Positions 34,263 to 42,279 of a DNA stretch of 43,881 nucleotides are shown piece by piece. Made by a program: the position numbers and the translations under genes. Within the stretch, counting starts at the first letter, position 1; every line of letters starts with the position of its first letter. The notes under the pieces are model-generated. The model ran no database searches, had not been told where the DNA came from, and worked only from the letters and a program-made list of their open reading frames with translations. Source of the stretch: Bacteroidota bacterium (lineage in GTDB: Bacteria > Bacteroidota > Bacteroidia > Chitinophagales > Chitinophagaceae); NCBI GenBank assembly GCA_018266555.1, contig JAFEAF010000005.1:1-43881 (forward strand), in the 5' to 3' direction.

Positions 34263-34625
34263 ATGAAAAAAATATTTACGTATTCAATCACACCTATTAT
34301 AATGGTTATTCTATTTACCGGGTGCATTAAAGACCGGTTTAGCACTATTGACGAAAACTATTGGCTATCTAAAGAACGGGGAACGGTAGTGTACAGTTCT
34401 ACCTGTTCTTATTTTGTTGTGGATACTTATAATGGATACGCTATAGTACGTGGATGGAACGGGTATAAGCCATACCAGGGAGATATACTCTATGGTAATT
34501 TCAGCAATTATGGCACCAGGAACTTTTATAACCGTTCTGAAGGATCAATATTTTCAGCTGAAGTAGTGGAGTATTGGCTGACTTACGATGAAGCACAATC
34601 TGCGTTGAATTATTATTGCCCTTAA
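34263..34625 (+). CDS. Orphan Tyr-rich lipoprotein
   Basis: A 120-residue predicted lipoprotein. The hydrophobic leader ends in LFTGC with Cys21 as the lipid-modified residue. The mature part (100 residues) has 14 of the protein's 15 Tyr residues, many next to Gly or Asn, and two more cysteines (Cys48, Cys119) that could form a disulphide. The predicted fold is beta-rich. I do not recognise a family. It stands alone between the CoA-transferase and a convergent beta-propeller gene, closed by a strong hairpin terminator. A small surface or periplasmic protein is the most that can be said. Confidence 0.7.
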   Translation: MKKIFTYSITPIIMVILFTGCIKDRFSTIDENYWLSKERGTVVYSSTCSYFVVDTYNGYAIVRGWNGYKPYQGDILYGNFSNYGTRNFYNRSEGSIFSAEVVEYWLTYDEAQSALNYYCP

Positions 34626-34649
34626 CCTAACGGTAGTTGACGAAAAAAG

Positions 34650-34680
34650 AAGGGAGCAAAACAGAAATTTGCTCCCTTTT
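34650..34680. terminator. Bidirectional terminator between lipoprotein and BNR genes
   Basis: AAGGGAGCAAA (34650-34660) pairs perfectly with TTTGCTCCCTT (34668-34678) around a 7-nt loop. A T-run follows on the plus strand and a longer one on the minus strand (the A-run at 34643-34648), so both convergent genes can end here. Confidence 0.85.
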
Positions 34681-34728
34681 ATGAAATTATTCATCATGCA
34701 GTTCAGGAAGTAGCGATTAAATAAAAAA

Positions 34729-37377
34729 TCACTCCTTTTCCGGCATCATTTCATTATTATCATCTTCAAAAAACCTTCTGTTTGTTTCCTGAGGTTTTTC
34801 CTTTGGTTTTTTCTTTAACCAATCCGGGTCTTCTCTTAATTTTTGTACATCACCTAATTTAGCAATGTATATACTGCGTCCGTGGGTTCCAATTATAATT
34901 TCATTCTCTCTTGTCTGAAAAGCAATATCATGAACAGGAATAGATTTAGGCAATCCGCCATCCCATTTCATAAAGCTATTGCCCAGGTCAAAACTTACAT
35001 ACAAGCCGCCATCACTGCCTACATATAAGATGCTGTCGGTTTTCGGATCTTCATGAACTACGTTCAATGGTTCCATCGGCAGATCTTTCCCGAGTTGCTT
35101 CCATATTGCGCCATAATCATCACTCACATAAAGCAACGGAGTAAAATTATCATTGCGATAGCCATTGAGTGTTACATATACTCTGCTTTCTTTGTATTGC
35201 GAAGCGATTATTCTTGTTACCCACAAGCCGTGAGTCGTCAAACGTGAATCGTCAGACGTGAAACCATGTTTTGATTTTTTTACTTTTTGACTTTTGATAG
35301 GAACGTCTTCCGGTTTACTGATCAGTTCCCAACTATACCCATTATCTTTTGATACCTGAACATTCCCATCATCAGTGCCGACATATAATAAACCAAACCT
35401 GGTTGGCGATTCTGCAATGGTGGTAATAGTTCCGAATGGAAGATTTCCCTCCCGTTTTCCATTAGTAAGATCGCTACTGATCGCAACCAGGCTATCGCCT
35501 TTATTTAATGAACGATATAAACGATCAGCACCTATATAAAAAATATCCTGGTTTAGTTTACTTAACATGATAGGTGTTTGCCAGTTGAATCGTAATGGTT
35601 TTTCTCCAAGTTCATAGTTGGGCCGTACTGATTTTCTGTCACTTCTTGTTTTTCGATTTAATCTTACATATGCTCCAAACTGCGAACCTGCGTATGTAGT
35701 AGTATTATCTCTGGTATCAACCTGTACCTGCATTCCATCACCTCCGATCAGTGATTTGAATGGATAATCTCCGGTACTTTGCCAACCGATATTATCACGA
35801 TTGGTAGATGGACCATACCATACATTGTTATCCTGCAATCCTCCATATACATTATATGGTTTATCATCATCAGTAACTACGGAATAGTATTGCCCTACTG
35901 CAGGAGTATTTGCGAAAAACCAATGTTCCCCGTCATCATATGTAATATTACAGCCTCCATCATTACCATTTACTATATGGCTGTCTTTGTTGGGATCTAT
36001 CCAGATTGCATGATGATCGCTATGTACATTTCTTTGATCTATATCTTTAAATGATTTTCCTCCGTCAGTTGACATTTGCAGGGAAATACCGGTAATAATT
36101 ACTTTATTGTCATTGACAGGTGACACATAAATTTTTCCAAAGTAATAACCATAAGTGCTGTAAATATTGATATCTTTTTCATTCACTTTCCTCCAATTCA
36201 TTCCGCCATCCACGCTGCGATATACTTCGCAGCCATAAATACCTGTACTGGTAAACCCGTCATCAGTATCTAAGTAATCCCATAGGGCTGTAGGTTTCAC
36301 TTTATCCATAGCTACCAGTTGTTTTACAGATTCTGCAGTATATTTTCTGGGAAGACGGTTTTGTCTCAGAAAGCTGTTCAGCTTTTTATCATCCAATTGC
36401 TGAAATAATTCTTTGGTAATATTTTTAAAATCTTCTTTTTTATACGAGGAATCATTTTTCTTTTCTTTAGCCGGTTTGAGCATATTATTATCTACGATAG
36501 CATAAACGATTTGCGGATTTTTGGGAAAAACTGCCAGGCCGATTCGTCCGATTTTGTCACCGGCCATAAACCCGGATCCCGGACCTGAAACCAACTTCCA
36601 TGTTTCACCGCCGTCATTGCTTTTATAAATACCACTTGTTTTTCCGCTTTCTGTAAAATTCCATGCGCTTCTGGTACGGTACCACATGGCTGCATACAAT
36701 TCATTTGGATTGGAAGAGTTGATATCCATATCCACACAACCGGTTTTATCATCAATATATAAAGTTTGCTTCCATGATTTCCCGCCATCCGTTGTTTTGT
36801 AAACACCTCTTTCTTTATTCGGAGAATATAAATGTCCGAGAACTGCCACCCATGCTGTGTTGTTATCAGTTGGGCTAAGTAAAATTTTTCCAATGTGCTG
36901 CGATTCCGGCAAGCCAAGGTAATCCCAATGTTTTCCATTGTCCGAGCTTTTATAAATTCCGATACCGGAATAAGAAGAACGGCTGCTGTTAACTTCACCA
37001 GTTCCGAGCCAGATGGTTCTTGTTTTCCAGTTTACTGCTATATCACCGATTCCAATAACATCTGCGCTATCAAAAACAGGAATGAAAGATTGACCATTGT
37101 TATGTGTGTACCACAATCCGCCAGTAGCATATGCTATATAAAATTCGGTGGGATCATCGGGGTTTACATCCAAATCATCTACCCGGCCACTCATGATACT
37201 GGGACCGATGCTGCGGAATTTAATATCGTTGAGGACAGATTTATTTTCCAATACTTCCCGTTGTTTCAGACCTTTGAGACGATCTTCAGCAGAAGTGGGA
37301 GCTACTTGTGATGCTACAGGTAAAGTGAGCAGGCAGGCGAGGAGCATCAATGGAAATTGAACTAATTTTGATAACAT
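34729..37377 (-). CDS. Secreted sortilin/BNR-repeat beta-propeller protein
   Basis: An 882-residue exported protein of the WD40/YVTN/BNR-like (VPS10/sortilin) class, abundant in Bacteroidota and often annotated as a glycosyl hydrolase. The signal peptide is cut near VASQ (about residue 24). RSIGPSIMSGRVDDLDVNP opens the first blade, and Asp-box repeats recur (GIYKSSDNGKHWDYL, GVYKTTDGGKSWKQTL, GIYKSNDGGETWKLV, EVYRSVDGGMNWRKV, QMSTDGGKSFKDI, QVSKDNGYSWELI). No catalytic residues of a true sialidase are evident, so it is more likely a binding or processing protein. The C-terminus is a charged tail with no T9SS domain. Residues about 690-717 look foreign to the fold: the underlying DNA is a tandem intergenic-type repeat (see 35229-35300). 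A convergent terminator lies at 34650-34680. Confidence 0.85.
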   Translation of the reverse strand: MLSKLVQFPLMLLACLLTLPVASQVAPTSAEDRLKGLKQREVLENKSVLNDIKFRSIGPSIMSGRVDDLDVNPDDPTEFYIAYATGGLWYTHNNGQSFIPVFDSADVIGIGDIAVNWKTRTIWLGTGEVNSSRSSYSGIGIYKSSDNGKHWDYLGLPESQHIGKILLSPTDNNTAWVAVLGHLYSPNKERGVYKTTDGGKSWKQTLYIDDKTGCVDMDINSSNPNELYAAMWYRTRSAWNFTESGKTSGIYKSNDGGETWKLVSGPGSGFMAGDKIGRIGLAVFPKNPQIVYAIVDNNMLKPAKEKKNDSSYKKEDFKNITKELFQQLDDKKLNSFLRQNRLPRKYTAESVKQLVAMDKVKPTALWDYLDTDDGFTSTGIYGCEVYRSVDGGMNWRKVNEKDINIYSTYGYYFGKIYVSPVNDNKVIITGISLQMSTDGGKSFKDIDQRNVHSDHHAIWIDPNKDSHIVNGNDGGCNITYDDGEHWFFANTPAVGQYYSVVTDDDKPYNVYGGLQDNNVWYGPSTNRDNIGWQSTGDYPFKSLIGGDGMQVQVDTRDNTTTYAGSQFGAYVRLNRKTRSDRKSVRPNYELGEKPLRFNWQTPIMLSKLNQDIFYIGADRLYRSLNKGDSLVAISSDLTNGKREGNLPFGTITTIAESPTRFGLLYVGTDDGNVQVSKDNGYSWELISKPEDVPIKSQKVKKSKHGFTSDDSRLTTHGLWVTRIIASQYKESRVYVTLNGYRNDNFTPLLYVSDDYGAIWKQLGKDLPMEPLNVVHEDPKTDSILYVGSDGGLYVSFDLGNSFMKWDGGLPKSIPVHDIAFQTRENEIIIGTHGRSIYIAKLGDVQKLREDPDWLKKKPKEKPQETNRRFFEDDNNEMMPEKE
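35229..35300 (-). repeat. In-frame degenerate tandem repeats inside the BNR gene
   Basis: On the plus strand a 14-bp unit occurs about 2.6 times: CGTGAGTCGTCAAA (35229-35242), CGTGAATCGTCAGA (35243-35256), CGTGAAACC (35257-35265). Next to it (35268-35300) is a degenerate run of AAAAGTC-type units on the minus strand. Together they encode IKSQKVKKSKHGFTSDDSRL and TTHGL in the propeller. Translated DSRLTTH tracts of this kind are a familiar product of Bacteroidota intergenic repeats. Confidence 0.65.
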
Positions 37378-37484
37378 AAATGGGCAGTTTTGGCGTTATA
37401 GAATCAATGAGGCGAATCGTTTTTTGGAAAGTATCTAATGGCAAAAAAAATGAATTTGAAAACCCAAGTCAAACTTACTAAACT

Positions 37485-38189
37485 ATGCGATTCATAACTT
37501 TTGTTTTTCTTTTAGTTTCTATTAATGGATTTAGCCAGTGGAAAAGTTATATCATCAGCGTAAAAGGAGATACGCTGAACCGTGTAGATATGAATGGTAA
37601 AAAGCAAGGACCATGGGTAATTCATCAGGATGAATTGCGTGGTGAACCGGGGTACGATGAGCAGGGATATTTTCTGGACAATCGTAAGGAAGGTTTATGG
37701 CAACGTTTTTCACCCATGGGTGATAAGATTGCTGAAGAGCATTACCGCTGGGGAAATAAAGATGGCAAATGTGATTATTATAATATGACCGGCGGTTTAG
37801 TAAGAGAAGAAAGCTGGAAAGCGGTAAACCCCGATGATCCTTATGACACCGTAGATGTGTATGATCTGCATGATCCCACAAAAGTAGTAGATCGAAAAGT
37901 GGTGAAGCTGGAAGGTTATTCATTAAAACACGGCACCTGGACATACTATGATCCTGAAATGGGAACCATTGTTAAAACCGAAAAATATTGGTTAGATAAA
38001 CCGGCAAATGCCGCAGGCAATGGTGCTGCCACGGATGATGATCTGAAACTGATCGGCATTACCGATAAATCAAAAAACGATACTACGGCGAGCAAAGCGG
38101 TTGCTAAACCCAAAGAAGTGTTGCAGTATGAAAAGAAAAACTCTGGTAAGAAAAAAATAAAAGTGAGAGATGGAAGGACTGGTTATTGA
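37485..38189 (+). CDS. Exported MORN-variant repeat protein
   Basis: A 234-residue protein with a signal peptide cut near NGFSQ (about residue 17). It carries three or more MORN_2-type motifs: NGKKQGPWVIHQDE (about 37-50), NRKEGLWQRFSPMGDKIAEE (about 66-85) with NKDGKCDYYNMTGGLVREES after it, and LKHGTWTYYDPEMGTIVKTE (about 147-166). These beta-hairpins form elongated surfaces for protein contacts and also occur in YwqK-type proteins. The last 60 residues are Lys/Ala/Asp-rich and probably disordered. It is divergent from the BNR gene and convergent with the esterase. Role unknown. Confidence 0.75.
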   Translation: MRFITFVFLLVSINGFSQWKSYIISVKGDTLNRVDMNGKKQGPWVIHQDELRGEPGYDEQGYFLDNRKEGLWQRFSPMGDKIAEEHYRWGNKDGKCDYYNMTGGLVREESWKAVNPDDPYDTVDVYDLHDPTKVVDRKVVKLEGYSLKHGTWTYYDPEMGTIVKTEKYWLDKPANAAGNGAATDDDLKLIGITDKSKNDTTASKAVAKPKEVLQYEKKNSGKKKIKVRDGRTGY

Positions 38190-38199
38190 TTAAGGAATG

Positions 38200-38276
38200 T
38201 TGAATTTCGAATTGTAAATTATAGGGTTGAGTTAAGAGTTTAAAGTTTTAAGCTTAAAGTTAAGTGTTATGAGTTA
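38200..38276. repeat. AT-rich degenerate intergenic repeat
   Basis: The gap between the convergent MORN and esterase genes holds TTGAATTTCGAATTGTAAATT followed by repeated AGTTAAG / AGTTTAAAG units around an AAGCTT centre. No hairpin with a T-run is visible. It resembles the AT-rich filler at 186-204 and 17379-17407. Confidence 0.4.
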
Positions 38277-38279
38277 GCT

Positions 38280-39104
38280 TTATTTTTTCATTTTATTAAA
38301 ATAATTTCTGAAAAATAATAGTTGATATTGTATGGCATTGCCCCAGTAATTCCAGTTATGATTTCCCGGCCTTTGTATATAGTCATGAGGAATATTTAAT
38401 TTCATCATTTTTTGATGCAGCTTTCTGTTGATACCGGCAAATGGATCATCATTCCCGCAATCAAAAATAATTGCCAAAGAGTCTTTAGGATAATGATCAA
38501 TAATAGTCATCACAGAATATTTTTTCCAGTTATCTGCATATTTAACAGTATCGCCGATTCTTTTTATTAAATCATATTTGTTTTTGGTAAAATTGATATC
38601 CACCACACCGCTCATGCTGCCGCAGGCTCCAAAAAAACCGGCATGACGAAATCCAAGGAATAAGCCTCCATGCCCTCCCATACTCAACCCCGTGATGGCT
38701 CTTGCACCCCGGTCTTTTATAGTCTGGTAATGTGAATCAATATAAGCCGGTACTTCTTTCGTAATATAAGTCTCGTATCTCATGGAAGTATCTATCGGGC
38801 TGTCGAGGTACCAGCCGCTGTAATTACCATCAGGACAAACAATGATCAGTTGCCATTGATCCACTTCATTTTTCAGATTTGGCACTTTGGTGATCCAGTT
38901 TGAAAAATTGCCACTGTACCCGTGCAAAAGATAAACGACGGGAAAATGATTGCTGCTATCTGAATAAGAGTCGGGCAGGATCACAACACATTTTATATTT
39001 TTATGCATTGCATCGCTGTAAATGTTGATTGTATCAACAGATGAAGCATTAGCGATAAGGATAGAAACTAATAAAGTAAAAAAGAGAAAATATAATCTTT
39101 TCAT
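38280..39104 (-). CDS. Secreted alpha/beta-hydrolase esterase (esterase D/antigen 85-like)
   Basis: A 274-residue exported enzyme of the putative esterase family (PF00756). Signal peptide near IANASS (about residues 18-22). The nucleophile elbow is GLSMGG with Ser141; the Asp is probably within FDCGNDDPF (214-222), and His249 lies in RPGNHNWNYW. HGYSGNFSNW (61-70) gives the oxyanion region. Relatives are feruloyl, acetyl-xylan and formylglutathione-type esterases; the signal peptide favours an extracytoplasmic carbohydrate-ester or similar substrate. It lies 74 bp downstream of the M1 peptidase on the same strand, but a hairpin between them suggests separate or attenuated expression. Confidence 0.85.
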   Translation of the reverse strand: MKRLYFLFFTLLVSILIANASSVDTINIYSDAMHKNIKCVVILPDSYSDSSNHFPVVYLLHGYSGNFSNWITKVPNLKNEVDQWQLIIVCPDGNYSGWYLDSPIDTSMRYETYITKEVPAYIDSHYQTIKDRGARAITGLSMGGHGGLFLGFRHAGFFGACGSMSGVVDINFTKNKYDLIKRIGDTVKYADNWKKYSVMTIIDHYPKDSLAIIFDCGNDDPFAGINRKLHQKMMKLNIPHDYIQRPGNHNWNYWGNAIQYQLLFFRNYFNKMKK

Positions 39105-39113
39105 TTGCTAAAA

Positions 39114-39148
39114 TTAAGAAGTCATCCTCAAATGGAATGACTTCTTAA
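39114..39148 (-). terminator. Long hairpin between M1 peptidase and esterase genes
   Basis: TTAAGAAGTCAT (39114-39125) and ATGACTTCTTAA (39137-39148) are perfect 12-bp arms, with two further C-G pairs inside. Read on the minus strand, it follows the M1 gene and is trailed by a short T-rich stretch, fitting a terminator or attenuator. Confidence 0.6.
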
Positions 39149-39178
39149 AGATTCCCTATCAGGAGATATAGAAGAGCA

Positions 39179-41563
39179 TTAAAACCCTTTCTTTTCTGCA
39201 GCTTTCTGCATGGGATTAGGTACTCCTTGCTGAGCGCCACGAGCTAAAATTGTTTTTTGTTTGAACAATGCAAATTTGCTCGGCTGCTGAATACTGTTCC
39301 AGCTATTATTGCTTTGATCAATATCAGCTGTTTCCCGCATCGGATCCAGTTTGATACTTGCTACTTCTTTATTTTTCATAAAGAACTTTGTGACATTCTT
39401 TTCATTCAGCCGCCATACCTGGGCAGGAATACGATCCACTTCTTTTGTTCCATCCTTATATGTCCACTCAATGATAATTGGCATCACCAATCCCCCTTTG
39501 TTAGAAAAAGACAACTCATAAAAATATTTATTCGCATATTTCTCTTTGTCTGCAGCGTCAAGAGTTTCTGCAAATCCCGGAAGTTTTACTGAATAGCTGG
39601 TAGTATCATACGGCTCGATGCCACGATCATATCTCCAGTAAAAATCTCTTGTTGCCGTATCTGCATCGGTTGCAAAGGTGATGCTCTTATCTTCCCGGTT
39701 GCGAATTTTGGATATGTCTTCAAAATCACTCACATTAGGGTTTGCTAATTTTTGTTTAACTTCTCTTTCACCCGGAGCTTTTACATCCGCATCTGCTTTG
39801 GCAAACTTTACACTGTCTAATGAAATATCGCAGGCATCAGTACCATAAAACCAGCCTCTCCAAAACCAATCGAGGTTTTCGCCGCTGGCATCATCCATGG
39901 TTCTGAAAAAATCAGCCGGAGTAGGATGTTTGAATGCCCATCTCCTTGCATATTCTTTAAAGGCATAATCAAATAATTTTCTTCCCATAATAGTTTCCCT
40001 GAGAATGTTCAACCCGGTTGCAGGTTTGGAATAAGCGTTCGGTCCAAACTGAACAATGTCTTCTGAATTTGTCATGATAGGTTCTAACTGATCTTTCGGA
40101 AGTTTCATGTAGTCAACGATGGTCCATGCCGGCCCACGGCGGCTTGGAAATTTATTATCCCATAATTCTTCAGTCAGGTATTCCACAAAAGTGTTCAACC
40201 CTTCATCCATCCAAGTCCATTGTCTTTCATCACTGTTAATGATCATAGGGAAAAAGTTGTGTCCTACTTCATGAATCACTACGCCGATCATTCCATTCTT
40301 GGTAGCTTCAGAATACGTCCCGTCTTTTTCTGTTCGTCCATAGTTGAAACAGATCATCGGGTACTCCATTCCGTTGCTGGCCTCCACACTTTGTGCCACA
40401 GGATAAGGATATGGTATTGTAAAATGAGAATAGGTTTTTATAGTGTGTGCTACCAATTTGGTGGAAAGTTTGCTGTATAAATTATATGCTTCTTTGCCAT
40501 AGTAACTCATGCACATTACTTTTTTTCCATCCACATTAGCAGGCATCGCATCCATTACAAATTTCCGGCTGGAACCCCATGCAAAATCCCGTACATTATC
40601 TGCCCTGAATATCCATGTTTTCTTTTGTGTAGTATTTTTATTTGACTCTTTAGCTTTTGCTTCAGTAAGCGTTACCACTTCTATGGGTTCTTTCGAATTT
40701 TGTGCTTTTTGCCAACGGGCATATTCTGCAGGAGTTAGCACCTGCTGGTAATTCTGGCATTGACCGGTACCTCCGATTACATGATCTGCCGGTACGGTCA
40801 TTTGTACTTTGAAATTTCCAAACGTCAGTGCAAATTCTCCACGACCGGTGAACTGGTGATTTTGCCATCCCTGGAAATCGCTATACACACAGAGGCGGGG
40901 ATACCATTGTGTCATGGTAAAAAGATAATTGCCATCTTCAGGAAAATATTCATAACCACCACGGCCGCCCTGGCTCATGCGATCGGCGATATTATAATAC
41001 CAATCAATATTGAAAATAAATTTTTGGCCGGGTTTTAATGGAGTTGGTAATTCTACACGCATCATGGTTTTATTGATCGTGTAGGAAAGTGGTTTGCCCA
41101 ACGCATCAGTCATCTTGGTTATTTTATCACCATAACCGTTGTCATCCGATACTGATGATTCAGCCATTCGGTCCAGCATTTTGTCTGTTGCCTGGCGGGG
41201 CATGGTACTGCTGTTTTGATAATCGGCATTATTTATATTGCTGTGTTGGTTTTCATCAAGCTGCAGCCATAGATAGGTGAGTACATCAGGAGAGTTGTTG
41301 TAATATGTGATTGTCTCACTGCCTGTAAGTTTTAATTTTTTTTCATCTAAATCGCATTTGATATCATAATCACAACGCTGCTGCCAATACTTAGTGCCCG
41401 GAGCACCGCTTGCTGTACGGTATTCATTAGGTGTTGGCAAAATAGTACCCAATTGTTCAAACTTATTGCCGTGATTCGATCCGGGATTGTTTTGAATGTC
41501 TTGTGCATTTACAAAGCTGAATGCGAAAAGCATCATGCTGAATGCGAAAAGGATTTTTCTCAT
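39179..41563 (-). CDS. Exported M1-family zinc metallopeptidase
   Basis: A 794-residue exported protease. Signal peptide cut near VNAQ (residue 20). The zinc site is HEVGH (431-435) with the third ligand Glu454 (WMDEGLNTF), and the upstream ASNGMEYP (395-402) stands in for the GAMEN exopeptidase motif. The N-terminal beta domain and long C-terminal region fit the family. Fully secreted M1 enzymes of this type trim peptides in the periplasm or on the surface. It lies 35 bp downstream of the hupE-like gene on the same strand, so the two probably form an operon. No T9SS domain is evident at the C-terminus. Confidence 0.9.
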   Translation of the reverse strand: MRKILFAFSMMLFAFSFVNAQDIQNNPGSNHGNKFEQLGTILPTPNEYRTASGAPGTKYWQQRCDYDIKCDLDEKKLKLTGSETITYYNNSPDVLTYLWLQLDENQHSNINNADYQNSSTMPRQATDKMLDRMAESSVSDDNGYGDKITKMTDALGKPLSYTINKTMMRVELPTPLKPGQKFIFNIDWYYNIADRMSQGGRGGYEYFPEDGNYLFTMTQWYPRLCVYSDFQGWQNHQFTGRGEFALTFGNFKVQMTVPADHVIGGTGQCQNYQQVLTPAEYARWQKAQNSKEPIEVVTLTEAKAKESNKNTTQKKTWIFRADNVRDFAWGSSRKFVMDAMPANVDGKKVMCMSYYGKEAYNLYSKLSTKLVAHTIKTYSHFTIPYPYPVAQSVEASNGMEYPMICFNYGRTEKDGTYSEATKNGMIGVVIHEVGHNFFPMIINSDERQWTWMDEGLNTFVEYLTEELWDNKFPSRRGPAWTIVDYMKLPKDQLEPIMTNSEDIVQFGPNAYSKPATGLNILRETIMGRKLFDYAFKEYARRWAFKHPTPADFFRTMDDASGENLDWFWRGWFYGTDACDISLDSVKFAKADADVKAPGEREVKQKLANPNVSDFEDISKIRNREDKSITFATDADTATRDFYWRYDRGIEPYDTTSYSVKLPGFAETLDAADKEKYANKYFYELSFSNKGGLVMPIIIEWTYKDGTKEVDRIPAQVWRLNEKNVTKFFMKNKEVASIKLDPMRETADIDQSNNSWNSIQQPSKFALFKQKTILARGAQQGVPNPMQKAAEKKGF

Positions 41564-41598
41564 TGTATGGTTTATTGTTTATTGTAAGTAAATTTTTT

Positions 41599-42177
41599 TT
41601 ACCAGGGTTTCCTTTCAAGCGCCATTTGTAATGCTACACTGAATACGGCTGCGGATAAAAATATCACCCATTCTCTCCTGTTTACTTTAAATCCTTTTAA
41701 AATCACAGCTGCAATCGAAAGCAAAGCTACGACAACTACAATCTGACCGGCTTCTAAACCTAAATTAAAACCAAGCAAATCCCATCCGAAACTTTGATCC
41801 CGTGCCAGCATGATGCGTAATGCATTTGCAAAACCCATCCCATGAATTAATCCGAAGGAAAGAGCTAAAAAATAATTAATACGGATGGATTTTGCCGTAA
41901 AATTTTTCTGGAAAAGGTTGGTGAAAGCTGTAATAACAATGGTACAAGGGATTAAAAACTCCACCCACTTACTGCTGAACCGTATGATGTCAAATACGCT
42001 TAATACCAGCGTCAACGAGTGCCCGATGGTGAAAGCGGTGACCAGTATCAGCACCTGCTTCCAGTCTTTCAATAAATAAATAGCTGATAAAGCCGCAATG
42101 AACATCAAATGATCCAAAGCTTCCCATTCAATAATATGATGCCAGCCGATCTGGAAATAAAAAATAAAATCCTGCAT
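41599..42177 (-). CDS. HupE/UreJ-family membrane protein
   Basis: A 192-residue inner-membrane protein with about 6 hydrophobic helices. It shows the HupE/UreJ_2 pattern: GWHHIIEWEALDHLMF near the N-terminus, AFTIGHSLTLVLSV, GLIHGMGFANAL and NLGLEAGQIVVV. HupE/UreJ proteins are implicated in nickel or cobalt entry for hydrogenase and urease; the conserved His and Glu residues could bind metal. No hydrogenase or urease genes are here. It starts the operon with the M1 zinc peptidase. Metal delivery to an exported enzyme is a guess from context only. Confidence 0.85.
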   Translation of the reverse strand: MQDFIFYFQIGWHHIIEWEALDHLMFIAALSAIYLLKDWKQVLILVTAFTIGHSLTLVLSVFDIIRFSSKWVEFLIPCTIVITAFTNLFQKNFTAKSIRINYFLALSFGLIHGMGFANALRIMLARDQSFGWDLLGFNLGLEAGQIVVVVALLSIAAVILKGFKVNRREWVIFLSAAVFSVALQMALERKPW

Positions 42178-42193
42178 CTTTTCAACAGATAGT

Positions 42194-42222
42194 GCCGTCT
42201 TTTTTAAAGTTTTTTTGACGGC
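42194..42222. promoter_or_regulatory. GCCGTC-N17-GACGGC inverted repeat in the hupE leader
   Basis: GCCGTC (42194-42199) and GACGGC (42217-42222) flank a T-rich 17-bp spacer, 17-45 bp upstream of the hupE-like start on the minus strand. It lies between two divergent genes and could be a hairpin in the leader or an operator. Confidence 0.4.
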
Positions 42223-42279
42223 TGGTAATTATGCTTCAAAATAAAACAGACTTTTGTAAAAGAAAAAAATATTTGGCCA

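Noticed and set aside
35229-35265. Tandem 14-bp units considered as a CRISPR-like array
   Set aside because: Units are contiguous without spacers, only about 2.6 copies, and lie inside a coding gene. No cas genes are in the window.
36492-36998. A 168-codon alternative frame inside the BNR gene
   Set aside because: Same strand, shifted frame. The main frame carries clear Asp-box repeats throughout this region, so the shifted frame is a by-product.
34729-37377. Calling the BNR protein a glycosyl hydrolase or sialidase
   Set aside because: Asp-boxes and the sortilin-like propeller are present, but no arginine triad or other catalytic set of sialidases can be identified.
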